From: Lepidurus packardi | Lineage: Eukaryota; Arthropoda; Branchiopoda; Notostraca; Triopsidae | Assembly (NCBI GenBank): GCA_023053545.1 | Contig: JAKZAN010000005.1 | Location: 10,726,001-10,790,000 of the forward strand | Length of the DNA: 64,000 nucleotides | Reading direction: 5' to 3' | In this document: one piece after another, positions 1-11,200 of the stretch | Layout of the letters: each line of letters begins with the position of its first letter | How positions within the stretch are numbered: the stretch's first letter is position 1 | Position numbers and translations under genes: made by a program | Notes under the pieces: model-generated | Told to the model about the DNA's origin: nothing | The model's database searches: none | What the model saw: the letters and a program-made list of their open reading frames with translations, nothing else

Positions 1-14
1 CCCCGGGTGGGCTC

Positions 15-51
<37 letters not shown>

Positions 52-71
52 GCCAATTGCGCCACGGAGGC
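1..71 (-). tRNA. tRNA-Asn (GTT), 3' end cut by window edge
   Basis: Read on the minus strand from position 71, the sequence folds as a tRNA. It has acceptor 5' strand gcctccg, a D arm, an anticodon arm with loop ctgttaac (anticodon GTT, asparagine), and a T arm ggtgg-ttcgagc-ccacc. The last two acceptor bases lie beyond position 1. No intron is present. The A box (tggcgcaattgg) and B box (ggttcgagc) of a Pol III promoter are intact, so this looks like a functional nuclear tRNA gene. Confidence 0.93.
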
Positions 72-330
72 TTCTGTCGGTTAAAACGTACCTTTTCAGC
101 TTTTTTCCACTAGAAGGAAGGATTCGAAAGTAGCATTCCAACTGATCTTTGGTGATTTTTTTGTTTGTATGGTTCACATCACAAGTACAGATGTATCCGA
201 AGAACGCTAGACTCCTCCTCCTTTCATCGTTTGACATGATTCTACAGAAGTGGCAGTAGTTGTCTCCCTTCCAGGAAGTCTGTGGTTCTTCACTCCCAGC
301 AAGTTCGAGTCACTTCACGTGTTTGTTGAC

Positions 331-3130
331 ATGGATTTGAAAACCATTGCTGTGCTTAGTTTATCGTTCTTACTTTGGGTCTTAACGTCCAGTGAGAGCG
401 CTGTATTAGAACACGTACGAATAATATATCGCATTTTAGTTTCGTACGTAAGTCAGTTAGGAATGTTTTGTTTTACTTGTTAAGGCGTTACAGCACGTCA
501 CTACTCCGGTAGGAGTTAGGAGATTGCCAACTCTTTACCAGTACTACACTTCCAACGGAATCTACTCTGGTGTGGTGCCTACACCTTGTGGCTTCTGCCT
601 TAACAGTAAACCCGTATGGATTATGAGTGGCGCCCTCCATTACTTCCGGATACATCCACGTTACTGGCGGGACCGTTTGCGTAAACTGCGAGCCAATGGA
701 CTGCTAGCCGTAGAAACGTATTTGAAAATCCAATACTTTTAACTCTTATTGGTTTACGTCATTCAGCTACGTGCCGTGGAACCTACATAATCCCATCAAA
801 GAAGTATTTGATTTCGGAAATGGGAGAAGGGAAATGTCACCTTTCCTTCGTATCGTTGACTTCCTTCGGCTAGCCCAAGAAGAGGATTTGTTCGTCATTC
901 TTCGACCGGGACCCTTTATCGGCGCTGAGTGGGAGTTTGGAGGCATGCCAAGGTGATTCCTTCAAGATACGTAATCCTTTCGACTACCATGATTTTCTTA
1001 TTAGCTGGCTCTTGAGGGACCCCAACATGAAAGTCCGCACATCTTATCCTCCTTTCCTTGCGTACGTAAGATTGTACTTCGAACGTCTAATTCCCTTGGT
1101 CAGGGACTTGCAATTCACAGTAGGAGGACCTATTATTGCTTGGCAAGTAAGAATACACTTAGGAAACTAAGGTTGCTTACACTTAGGTTAACACTAGGTT
1201 GACACTTAGGTTAACACTTAGGTTGATACTTGGGTTAACACTTAGGTTGCTTAGGAAATAAGAATGGTTCACGTTGAACTTAGATTGAAAACGAATACGG
1301 AGCGTTCGGGTATGGGGATGAAGCACGAGACCGGTCGTACTTGAAATTTCTAAGAGACTTGGTACGAAATTTGGGAATCACCAGCATGCTCTTTACTTCA
1401 GATTCACCTTTACGTACAGCAGACTTGGGGGCTGTTGAAGAAGGTATGCATTTAGTAGATGGTACAACCTGACCCACCTTCTTTGAGGTATTTTGTGTAC
1501 GTATAGTTTTACAGACCGCTAATTTCCAAAACCAAGTCGAAGAAGAGTTAACAGCTTTACGCCAACTGTCACCTCAGCAGCCGTTAATGGTAGCTGAGTA
1601 TTGGACTGGCTGGTTCGACCATTGGGGTGAAATACACAACACTCGTTCGACAGCATGTATAGTATCTGAGCACTGTTGACCGAGGTTTATCGTGCATTCT
1701 TCCATGCAGTTTACGCCGGAAGACTGAGAAGAATCCTCGATTCCGGAGCTTCGTTTAGTCAGTACATGTTCCATGGAGGTACCAATTTTGGGTTCATGAA
1801 CGGAGCTAACGTACAAGAGTTTAACAACACCCAGTACCAACCCACCATTACTAGTTACGGTAAGAGAATAAATGCTGTTAAACTAGAGTAAGATTCTATT
1901 GGGTTAACCAGATTACGATGCTCCTTTAAGTGAGGCTGGCGACTACAGGCCAAAGTATTTTGTATCCCGAGATCTCGTGCTCGAGTACCAGCCAGTTATG
2001 ACCAGCTTACCTCCAATGCCGAGAGAGGTGGCAAAGCGCGCATACGGAACAGTAAAATTCGCTCAGTCACTCTCCTATGATGAACTCATCGCCCAAGTGG
2101 TAAATGTTACACGCGGTACTATTCCATTACATAACTGTATTTTGCTTTGCTTGTATCCGGGTGGTGTAGCCTGCTAGTTCGCGAGATCGATCTCACAAAG
2201 TAAAGCCAATGGAATACCTTAATATTAATAACGACAGTGGTCAGAGTTTTGGATTCATTATTTACCGAACGATTCTCAACCTCCATCCTGACCACCAACT
2301 TCTCATCAAAGGTCATGTGCGTGATCTTGGAACAGTAATGGTAAACGGGAAGAGACTGTCTCCACCCATTCTCGCCGATGTTGACTTAAACCACACCTTA
2401 TCATGGAGAGTACGGTAGTAATGAGAACCTCCTTCTTGTCCTTTGTCTTTAATGTCTGTTGGTAGTGATGCTCGGTTTTCTTTCGTGAAATTACAAAACC
2501 CTGTAAGAAATGCTTTGCTGGACATCATGGTGGAGAATTTAGGTCGTGTTAACTTTGGACAACCTCATAACTTTCTACAAAGAAAAGGGCTTTGGGAAGG
2601 ACCGGTCTTACTGGGCAATACCGTCACCCAATACAGTTTTAGTGGAGAAGAAATCACTGGCTGGGAACTCATAGCGTTGGAGCTCGAAGGAATGTTTGTG
2701 GAAAAGTTAGTAAACATATTTTCAATATCGCAGTTCTATTTTCTTTGTAGTCTAAGGTGGCAAAGTCATGTACCGCGTGACTTGACAGGACCTCTAATGT
2801 TGAGAGGCACGTTTATCGTTTACGGCACTCCAGCTGATACATTTCTACTCACTAAAGGATGGGGTAAAGGAGTGGCCTTCATCAACGGGTTCAATATTGG
2901 AAGATACTGGGCTCTCGGTCCTCAAGGAACCCTTTACATTCCAGCACCACTGCTTCATCAAGGGGAAAATACGGTAATATTAAGTTCAGTTCCAAGACAG
3001 TCAAGATTTTCGCATTGATCTTTAATAAATTCGAGTATAATTTCGCATTTTTTGCTAGATAGTTATTTTCGAGCTATATCGGGCATCGAGGACGATTGAG
3101 TTGGTGGATTTCCATGTTTTGCAGATGTAA
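331..3130 (+). CDS. GLB1: Beta-galactosidase (GH35, lysosomal GLB1 family)
   Basis: A glycoside hydrolase family 35 enzyme that removes terminal beta-galactose, normally in the lysosome or secreted. The ATG at 331 opens a signal peptide (MDLKTIAVLSLSFLLWVL). Exons read: 331-414, 494-717, 767-952, 1005-1146, 1284-1443, 1507-1656, 1710-1859 and 1912-about 2100/2115. Further exons lie around 2200-2416, 2443-2973 and 3059-3130. Phases agree through exon 7. Family landmarks include SGALHYFRIHPRYW, RPGPFIGAEWEFGG, the acid/base motif ENEYG split by the fourth intron, the nucleophile block AEYWTGWFDHWG and FHGGTNFGFMNGA. The C-terminal beta domains include VENLGRVNFG and FNIGRYW. The last exon (3059-3130) restores the usual IVIFEL ending. 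Joins near 2100-2200 and 2416-2500 are not fully resolved. Predicted length is about 620-640 residues, normal for the family. Confidence 0.93.
1148..1283 (+). repeat. Minisatellite filling a GLB1 intron
   Basis: The intron between the WQ and IENEYG exons is largely an imperfect tandem array of a 12-14 bp unit, close to acacttaggttaac / acttaggttgac, repeated about eight times. It lies directly before the exon that encodes the catalytic acid/base glutamate. The array keeps a usable GT donor and AG acceptor. Confidence 0.7.
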
Positions 3131-3393
3131 TGATGCATATTTGTATCTCTTTCCGGACGAAATATGAATTGCTGTTACTAGCTAATTGAAAATCCTGTGT
3201 ACGTTCTTTACCACGGGTTGCCGGGTTGATGTTACGTAAGACCGCTAGAGGGCTGACCTTGCCTGGGATAAGGATACCCAGGTGACCCAACAGTGAAAGG
3301 AAAAGGAATTTTCTAGGGCTTGGTTGCACTGCATTCTTAGCTCAGTGATAACCTAAGTAGAGCCAAACAGAAAACAAGCTTGTATCGTAAAAG

Positions 3394-4087
3394 ATGTACT
3401 GTGTTGATTGGCGGTTGGTGTTGGTGTTTTTTCTTCCTAGCTTTGTTTGTGCGACCGAAGTCCAGGAACCCATTAATGGATCCAAAGGTAAGCGTCGCAC
3501 TGTCTCCAATTGGATATGCTAAATTACTTTAAATTGTAATAGAATGCGATACGTCAAGTATTATGAACGCCGTGTTGTTGAAATTAATCAGTGCTCTGCG
3601 ACGTGAACTACAGCAGGATGGAGACATGGATGATTTTGATGCTTTGGACGATGTTTTCAAATCGTCTACAGCCTTCGAGGTAAGACCGACTGAAACGGCC
3701 ATAACTGAAACTGTCAATACAACGGTATGGATTCGATTTCGGAATGAACGTATTCCAAGCATCATAGTCGCCACTACTGTCCGTTCTTTATTGACGCCTT
3801 CACCAACAACTGCGATAGAGGAGATGATGCCTAGCACCAAAGCTTTGAGCATAGTCCAAGCTCATCGGATTCGAATTCGACAGGTGGAACTAGAACCTTC
3901 TTTCTCACAACCTTTCTATACAACTGATACACGTGATGAAGGATTGCATGTCAGCGAGGTCATGGATGACCCAAAAGTGCTCGAAGCAGTTCGTACCTTG
4001 AAGGTGGCCTTGGAAGAAGCCTACAAACTGTATAGTAGTAAAAGTCTTGAAGATAAACGACAATCATCGACTGTAAAAACACAATAA
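3394..4087 (+). CDS. Small secreted protein of unknown function
   Basis: Two exons, 3394-3487 and 3543-4087, join in phase 1 across a 55-bp intron and give 212 residues. The N-terminus is a clear signal peptide (MYCVDWRLVLVFFLPSFVCA). The mature part has one early Cys (ECDTSS) and a leucine-rich amphipathic stretch (MNAVLLKLISALRREL). An acidic segment (DMDDFDALDDVF) follows, then a long Thr/Ser/Pro-rich middle and a helical C-terminal part (EVMDDPKVLEAVRTLKVALE). I do not recognise a family. The signal peptide, matched splice phase and a poly(A) signal (AATAAA at 4197) support a real gene. It lies 263 bp downstream of the beta-galactosidase stop. Confidence 0.6.
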
Positions 4088-4196
4088 TTGCAGTTGCAGC
4101 ACAAAAAAGTTCCCTACCACTTCCCAACCGTTCCCAATTGTATTGCCTCCTTGTCATCTACATAGAATTTATATTTGAAGATGTCTAGATTGAGAT

Positions 4197-4202
4197 AATA
4201 AA
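4197..4202 (+). terminator. Poly(A) signal AATAAA
   Basis: A canonical AATAAA lies 110 bp after the stop codon of the small secreted protein gene and fits its 3' end. Confidence 0.5.
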
Positions 4203-5451
4203 TCTTTGAAATCCTCCTCATAGTTCAAGATATTCGGACGTTAAAATGTTTAGCAACTTGAATTTACTCTTACTGCAACTTTCAGTTAGCAGCTTGGTAG
4301 AAGAACTGTGTATAAACTTTGTTTAAATTTCCCGCTGATATTTGCAAGAATGATTTAAACCTCTAGATGGTAGCACAGCATATGAACACAACCGCTTGAC
4401 TAGCATCTGTTCCTCACGTGTCTTTATGTCGCCATTAAAGAACGCCATGTGCTTTTAGTTCTTGTTAAACCAGAAAGTAGCGAACTCTTTTACTGCATTG
4501 GTAAGCCCCAAAACTTTTGATACCGAAAAGAAAAATGGACTTGATGGACTTGACTTGAGCCGAAAAGACGGCCAGTAAAAATCTATCAAATGCTATCAAG
4601 TGCTATCAAGTTGTATCAAACTCGATCAAGTGTATCAAATTCTATCAAGTTGTATGGCATTCGGTAAGCCCCAAAACTTTAGATACAGAAAAGAAAAGCG
4701 GACTTGACTGATTCTATTCATCAAATTCTATCAAGTGGTATTAAAATTTCTCCGAAATGCGAACTCAAATGCGAAACCAGACGCGAAATGCGAACCGACT
4801 GTGTTTTCAAGTGCTATCAATTCACCGATTTTGAACAGGTTTTATATGATTAAATTAAAAAAAAAAATCAAACTTGCAAACGAAAAAAAGGGAAAAAACT
4901 ACTGAATACTCTGAGTCAGAAGATTCATTCTTGACCACTTTGTCTACCTTAGATCCCCAAACCATCTAGCCATCGAGAAAACCATCGTTGCCAGTACGAT
5001 TGTCTTCTGAAGGTCAACGTCACATTCCCATTTGTGATCCAAACCGACAGGTTGTACAGAATTTCAGTGTGAAAGACCGAAAGAAAAAGTGCAGCAAAAC
5101 CTTCTGGAACCAGGTGACAAGTTTAGACTTACCAGTTTTGTTTTGATTTTGCTCTCTTATACTACTTTTATATTTTCTTTCCCAATTTGTTCGTATTTAG
5201 CATCTTCAAAAAAAAAATACTTTTACCCTAACGCTTTCTTTTCTTTCTTTTTTTTTTTCTTTATTTTTATAAACTGTATGGGGTGGAGGGCCTAGTGAAG
5301 AGCTGGGGGACGAGCAAGGATACAGGTCGATCTGAATCTTTTGCCAGAACTCGGATATCTTCCACTGGAAGCTGCTGGTCACTCGCTCGCGGGATGCGAA
5401 AGGGAAGGTGACCTCTGGCCACATTTAACTAAAACCCTTTCGGATGAAACC
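4203..5451. repeat. Gene-free spacer with CTATCAAG repeats and a direct duplication
   Basis: No coding exon is convincing here. A segment at about 4499-4548 (gtaagccccaaaactttt followed by gataccgaaaagaaaaatgg) recurs at about 4663-4710 with few changes. Between the copies, roughly 4582-4648, lie at least six imperfect copies of ctatcaagt/ctatcaaat. The downstream part is A/T-rich with homopolymer runs near 4858-4900 and 5207-5270. Confidence 0.6.
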
Positions 5452-6240
5452 ATGGAATTCGACGACGGAGTTGGTTCTTTTTACCCAAGGCAAAGTCGAG
5501 ATGTTTTTTCTGGGGTCAATCCAACAGGCGAAGTGTCGTCTGATGTCATCCATGATTTCCCCCTTGCCTTATTCGGTGAACGACTCGACAGAGCCACGGA
5601 AATACTTGACGACTTTGACAAAAGTCCGTCGCCGTCACCTGAAATAACATACAAGTCCGTAAGCTGCGATCTTAAGGTACAATCCATGTATCCAATGCCA
5701 TCACCTGAAATAACACACGAGTTCATCAGCTGCGATCTTCAGGTACAGTCCATGTACCCAGCGCCATTACCCTCGGAGTTCGATGATGGAGAAGAAACGG
5801 ATTCGGACAGTGAAATGAATATTGAATTTCCCACGGTGGAGAAGTTAGCTCTGGCGACGAAGAGTGAAGCAGTGGAAGCAGTCTTGAAGACCATGCAAGG
5901 AGAAGCGGAAGACCTGGCTTGTTTCTTGTCATACGAAATTGCCGTGGAAATCCAGCTCAATACTGGTGAAAGGGTGGTTAAAGAACTCACGCCCTTCCGG
6001 CAAAGGATTCAGCCTGAGGTACTTCGCAAGATGCGAGACTCTTCTTCGGGATACTACTTTGACAAGGACTTCAACTACATATCGGGGCAGTTAAAGTCGA
6101 AGATTACTCGTCTCTGCAAATCACCTCCCGCCAACTTGCGCTCAATTCTCGACTACCAAATAAAAGCTACAGCGGACCATCGACGACCGTCGACATCATT
6201 GGCGAACATCCGCTCACCACCTTGGCGAAAAAGCAATTAG
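5452..6240 (+). CDS. Unrecognised single-exon protein with internal 22-residue repeat
   Basis: An uninterrupted frame from ATG 5452 (context accATGg) to TAG 6240 gives 262 residues. No signal peptide or membrane segment is seen. The first half is acidic and carries two adjacent 66-bp units (5635-5700 and 5701-5766) that encode nearly the same block: SPEITxxxxSCDLxVQSMYP. The second half (VEKLALATKSEAVEAVLKTM through EVLRKMRD) is more helical and charged. It is the part matched by a decayed copy at 7060-7315. I do not recognise a family. The open frame, conserved repeat and existence of a relative argue for a real, probably lineage-specific gene. An upstream exon in 5080-5450 cannot be excluded. 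Confidence 0.6.
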   Translation: MEFDDGVGSFYPRQSRDVFSGVNPTGEVSSDVIHDFPLALFGERLDRATEILDDFDKSPSPSPEITYKSVSCDLKVQSMYPMPSPEITHEFISCDLQVQSMYPAPLPSEFDDGEETDSDSEMNIEFPTVEKLALATKSEAVEAVLKTMQGEAEDLACFLSYEIAVEIQLNTGERVVKELTPFRQRIQPEVLRKMRDSSSGYYFDKDFNYISGQLKSKITRLCKSPPANLRSILDYQIKATADHRRPSTSLANIRSPPWRKSN

Positions 6241-6499
6241 CAAATGGAAACCTCTCTGTTTATTGAAATCATTTAGTATCAAATAATTTCCTGTAATTGT
6301 GCCTTTGCAAAATGGACGTAATGATGAAACGAGTTTTTCTCTCGCATGAACCCATGGTAAAAACGAAGAAGAATTTGATTGGAGGAAGGATCTGAAAAGT
6401 GATGTTATCAGTTTCTTCCAAGCAAACCTCATGTAAAGGCTACCTGTCGCTCCCAATAGGTAGCCTACCATTTCGTTTGGTTTCAAGCCCTTGAAACAT

Positions 6500-6738
6500 A
6501 AACTATGTAGGAAGGGTTAAACCACAAGTTTAAGTTCATTTTACCTCAAGAGAAGCCGTTGTTTTACGTGCTTCGAAGTGTTGGCTTTTCTCCCAAGAAA
6601 AGAGCAAAACTCCCATGTAAAGTGGTTATGCAGCCTAAACTTTGTATAAAGGCTTAAACCACACGTTTAAGTTAGCAGCAGTTTACGTGCTTTGAATTGT
6701 TGGCTTTTCTCCCAAAAAAGAGCAAAACCCCCATGTAA
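6500..6738. repeat. Two-copy direct repeat of about 100-120 bp
   Basis: Copy 1 (about 6500-6620) and copy 2 (about 6638-6738) share ttaaaccaca, gtttaagtt, tttacgtgctt, gttggcttttctccca and gagcaaaac followed by cccatgtaa in the same order. Copy 2 has a small deletion. The rest of the spacer 6241-7059 holds no convincing gene. Confidence 0.65.
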
Positions 6739-7059
6739 GGTTACCTGTAAAGCTTTTACCAGCTTTAGGACAGCCAACACCTTAGTTAATGTTTAGCGGG
6801 CAGTGGGCTTTTTCAGTGGAGATTATGCTGATGTCTTAAGATATATTTTCAACTTGCTACTACTTGTTTGCTCGTCGACATCATCAACATCATGAGAGAC
6901 GGAGTAGATGGAGGTTCGAGCACAGAAGATTTAATCCGAGGAGTCGCTAATCGGATTGGATAGGTGGAATTTGAACCTTAAAGTTACCTTTCAGTAAAAT
7001 GGACATAACGGGGGAAAAAGTACAGCAAATGATCTAGGAAGTGACCTATAACCCCAGGA

Positions 7060-7315
7060 GTGCTCATAGAACTAGCCGATTGCTACTAAACGTGAAGCGA
7101 TGGACTACATCCTTAGAACCATGAATGGAAAACCCAAAAATCTGAGTTATTTTTTGGAAGTCGGGATAACGGTTGAGATTCAGTCGGCCCAGACCAAGAA
7201 ATGGCTAGTCCAAGACTTTCGTGGCAGAAAGCGCATACTGCCGAGAATTATCAAGAAGATGCAAGATGCAAAGATAGAAGATACAAGATACAAAACTGTT
7301 AGTAATCAGCGGTAG
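7060..7315 (+). pseudogene. Decayed relative of the 5452-6240 gene
   Basis: From 7100 the frame reads MDYILRTMNGKPKNLSYFLE then VGITVEIQSA and RILPRIIKKMQD. This aligns in order with VEAVLKTMQGEAEDLACFLS, EIAVEIQLNT and RIQPEVLRKMRD of the upstream gene. Just before, the matching ELA / ATKREA parts sit one nucleotide out of frame at about 7075, with a stop in the flanking frame. The acidic repeat-bearing N-terminal half is absent and the C-terminus diverges to a stop at 7313-7315. This looks like a truncated, frameshifted duplicate. A diverged exon of a spliced paralogue is the alternative. Confidence 0.6.
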
Positions 7316-7898
7316 TCAGCCAAAACAAAAGAAATCTTTTTCTTGTGTAGAACGTTCGTGTTACTTTTCCACGGATTTTTAAGAAAATACAAACACACAG
7401 ACACACTTAGACACAGTTTTCTTTCGGATATCTTCAGAATTTTCTGATTATAGAGGATTGCATGAATTTCTGGTTTATTTTATAGAAAGTTAGTACGGAA
7501 CTTGGATGAAGTTTTAGTAAGTACTCGATCGTGGTGCCATCTTAGGGATATCGGATTCAATAATGCTTATCCAGTGAAGCGGTTTGTGTTTTCAAATGTA
7601 ATTAGAACTTATTGAAAAACCGTCAAATACAGCGAAAGACGATACAAATATCCATTAAAACAATGAATGAAGATCGTTTAAAACCTCGACTCGGTTTAAA
7701 GTCACTGAACGACTGTAAGTGGTTCAGCAAGTGATTAAATATGTAGTTAGATGTTTCTTTCGAAACACTTAGACCTTCGATCATAAATGGGCAAGGACAT
7801 GGATTTTATCAGAAACGGCTTGGTATCTAGTGCTGATTTGTGAGTATTGTAGTGTAATTTACACATAATAAGAATATTGTTGATTAGCTATGTCTGAC
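7316..7898. other. Spacer, nothing recognised
   Basis: A/T-rich, with a short run of cacaca/agacac near 7388-7415. No coding exon, RNA gene or transposon end is apparent. Confidence 0.5.
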
Positions 7899-10574
7899 TC
7901 AAGTGAATCGTGGTTTCGTGATAAGTAGCTTGAGACTGTCAAATTTTTCGCATAGCAGTGTAGTTAAAGCAGTGATAGTTCCAATAGCTAACACTAGAAA
8001 TGCGCTAATTAAGTTCTGCAATCTAAGCTCTTTACTGGCCGGAGTTTGGTTGCGTGATTTCAAACAAGCCATAGTTCCACGTTTTCGGCCTGTTGCACTT
8101 ATAGGATCCCAGTATTGCGTCCACCCGTGAGCATTCAGCAAACCAATCCTGAAATTGTCAATTAAAATTTTAGCTGAACTACTAAACCAGGTAGAGTAAA
8201 ATTCTACGCGTAATTGTAAGCTTCGTTGGAAGGACCGTCTTTAGGCAAAATCCCGACAATGAAGGCTCTGTTAAAGCTATGTTTCGTAATATACAAACGA
8301 CATCTTCTGTAAGCTTCAAAGTCGGCAGCTACTTCGTACTGTAAGATGCCTCGAGTCTAATGTAACACATGTTTAATTTGGTCATTGAAAGCTTTTCATT
8401 AATTTTATTTGTTAATTAAATTTTACTGATAAGTACGCATGTTTTCCTAAAAGCACTCGCCTTATGCCTTCTTCATTGCTGTCCACCCAGAAATTGCTCG
8501 GATTCTTTCTAACCTTCTGCGCTAGAGTTTTCATAGCCTCAGTGTTGGAATTCTGTATAGTACACCGAAAATGTATTATGTTCGTTAAACTTCTATCCTC
8601 TTGCCATGATTAGACTCTCCCAAGAGGTACCGCTCTTAGCCACAGGTTCCAAATCGCTCTTATATACCACGTCTTCCAAAGAATCTGCACTGGGACGTAC
8701 ATTCGGTACAGTTAAAGAAGACATAAGCATCGAGGTGTACACGTTGACCAAAACTACCGCTGCGAAGCACCAAAATGCTGCCAATACCCTCACTGCGTAT
8801 CTCTTGCTTTGAAACTCTTCGCCTGGATAGAACGGCACTGAATTGGAGTACAGTACAGTACAGGACCTTACCTTGGCTGACCAGAATCCTTAAAGCGTAT
8901 AGAAAATGATGCACTACATCGTTCGACCTGACTTCAAAAGAACGCAGAAGGAGCCACATGGACCCAGCCATGCAGATCAAACTGAACACAAGGAAACACC
9001 AAACCTAAACGACTGTTTTATAGTGGTTGACGTTGGGAAGATTTGTTCGATAAGCGCTATTCACTTGTTCATCGTATATGGCCATTGCTGCCCATAACTT
9101 CGTCTCTTCCTGGGGAGCACGGATTACAATAGTATTGACGTTGTCGTAGATGATAGCTGAGTAATACACTGCTTGATAGCGGTCGTACGTCATGTAATAC
9201 GGGGCTGAGGCGAATCCAATATCCTGTACCAATAGAGAAGTTTACTTGAAACCCTTTACTTCTTGAAATCTTAAACAAAAATTTTCTTTTTTTTTCTCGT
9301 TTTAAGTCAAGAAACATTCAAATAGGAAATGGATTGCTTAATGCTTAAGTTTCCTTGAAACCCTTTACTTCTTAAAACATTCAACAAAAATTTTCTTTTT
9401 TTTTCTCGTTTTAATAAGTCAAGGAACATTCAAATAGGAAATGGATTGTTTAATGACCCCTTTAAGCATCAAACCAATGAGACCATTCCAGGAGCCATTT
9501 CGGTAAACACCTAAGCTGCGGTCCAAGGGAACTATTGGGGTGTATCTAGTTCATAAATGTTTATAAATTCAGTATTTTCAATTCATGAACTTACTTAACC
9601 TGCAAGATGTGATATAAAAGATCGGTTAAATTTCGACTTTGTCCAGTGAAACTGCTAACACTGTAATTGGCGTCAGTCTTCACAAAACTCGACGGGGGAA
9701 TCTACAATCTTTTTTCTTAGCAATCTTTCAAAGACTTGTTTTTAATGGAAACTAGCATTACGTGCAAAATCCCAACTGGAATATTTTTTCCTCTCAAGTG
9801 TAGTTTAGCTGAATCGAAAGCCTGGTTGACGGTCGTGTAACGAGTTTTGCGCCAGTCGAAATGGCAGATCTTGGGTTGATCACGTTTCGTGGGAATATTA
9901 TTGAACGCTGAGCCAGTATTAAGTTCCGAGTTGGTGAACCATTGATTAAAACGTGCATAAAAGCAAAACCAATTTTCCTTGAAAATTCGAAGAAGATCTA
10001 ATCTAAGTCACCGAAACTCGAATCGAATAGTTTGTTAGAAGATTTTACTTGAGACCAGGATAGTGGTATGGCGTTAGAAGTTTCTCGTTTACATGGCATT
10101 GAATCCAAGCTCAAAACACCACCACGTTTTTCTCGTCCACTTAGAAAAACGGAGTTGCCACAATTTGTTAAAAGCAGAGTCTTTCTATCTCTGCCATTTT
10201 CTAATTGCCAGTCTGCAAAACAAAAGTTTTTACAGTACTTCTCAAAGTATCGAGATTTGAATTGATTTTGAATTTTTTTCTCAATGGAATCAATATGTAT
10301 GACTCAAAACTTACATTTGGGATGAAATCTTTCCATTTGGACTTGCCTTGCACCACTCCTTATTGTGAGTTGCCTATAGATTAGTTCTAAAGAATCTTTC
10401 CAGTTATTTTGAACAAAATGTGCAAAGAAGTCGTCGTAGATCACACCTAGACAAACACTGCTGTATCAAAATGAGTTAAATTAGAGTAATGTTGTGATTT
10501 TTTTTACGAATTTTGTAGCTTTGGCTGGTCGCGGAAAGCATGCAGACTACCCGGAAGAACCACTTCCACAGCAT
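7899..10574 (-). CDS. Ionotropic receptor (IR-type iGluR-like channel), copy A
   Basis: A ligand-gated cation channel subunit of the ionotropic receptor family, expected in sensory neuron membranes. Start at 10574 gives a signal peptide (MLWKWFFRVVCMLSATSQ). Exons on the minus strand then give LGVIYDDFFAHFVQNNWKDS (about 10310-10450) and the ligand-binding S1 half. S1 includes VPLDRSLGV and GSWNGLI (about 9470-9560) and DIGFASAPYYMTYDRYQAV (about 9150-9230). Next come M1 (SLICMAGSMWLLLRSF), the pore region and M3 (VNVYTSMLMSSLTVP, about 8700). The S2 end (LNAHGWTQYWDP) and M4 (LISAFLVLAIG) precede a TGA at 7899-7901. M3 replaces the SYTANLAAF signature of classical glutamate receptors, which places it with the divergent IRs. 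Introns are mostly about 60-100 bp; exact junctions were not all resolved. The gene is paralogous to the next gene throughout. Confidence 0.85.
9245..9455. repeat. Tandem duplication of about 100 bp inside an IR copy A intron
   Basis: Copies at 9245-9343 and 9353-9455 both run from cttgaaaccctttacttctt, through a c-a5-t4-c-t9 tract, to aggaaatggattg. They differ by a few substitutions and a small indel. The second copy runs up to the exon encoding the GSWNGLI segment. Confidence 0.75.
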
Positions 10575-11200
10575 TTTACAAACAACTTTGGTACAAGCAG
10601 CAACTTTGGTCTTATTCCTCGTGTTTAAATACCCCTTCGGTGACATTTAAGTTTCTGAGCGTTTTGACACGCAGTGCTATAAACACGTTGTGTATGCTAA
10701 TGTACCCATGACTTAATTCCAAAAAGCCGAAGCGTTTGTATCCCGTCGTTGTTCAAGATGGAATTTATAATGGTGCATAAGCCCTCGCGTGCGATTCCAT
10801 GTTGCACGGTGGCAAAACATTCGATTTATTTTTCAAAGACTTGGAAACGTTTTGCGGTGTCAGATCACGACATGAGTGGTATATTTTGTGACAATTTCTG
10901 GTTTCATGTCATGTTTCTTATCATGTCAGTACTTGTGAGTTTGCAGAAAGACAAATAGAACGAATTTGAATTGCCGGAAATTAGCTATTTATCTCTGATT
11001 AGCTATTTTTACTTCCTTGCGCAAGACTTTCGCAAAACAATAACAAATATCAGTGTCATCTATGCCATCAGTGCCATCTATGATATGATCTATGATCTGT
11101 GTATGATCTACCATCTATGATCTGTGCCATCTATCAGTGCCATCTACGATAGTTTCGCATCAATAAGCTAAGGTACACGGGAGCCTTATAAGTCCAGATA
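10575..11200. repeat. Spacer between IR copies with ATCTATGA low-complexity array
   Basis: No exon is convincing. Around 11050-11155 there is an imperfect array of gccatctat / atgatctatgatct / cagtgccatct units, a degenerate minisatellite. Confidence 0.5.
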
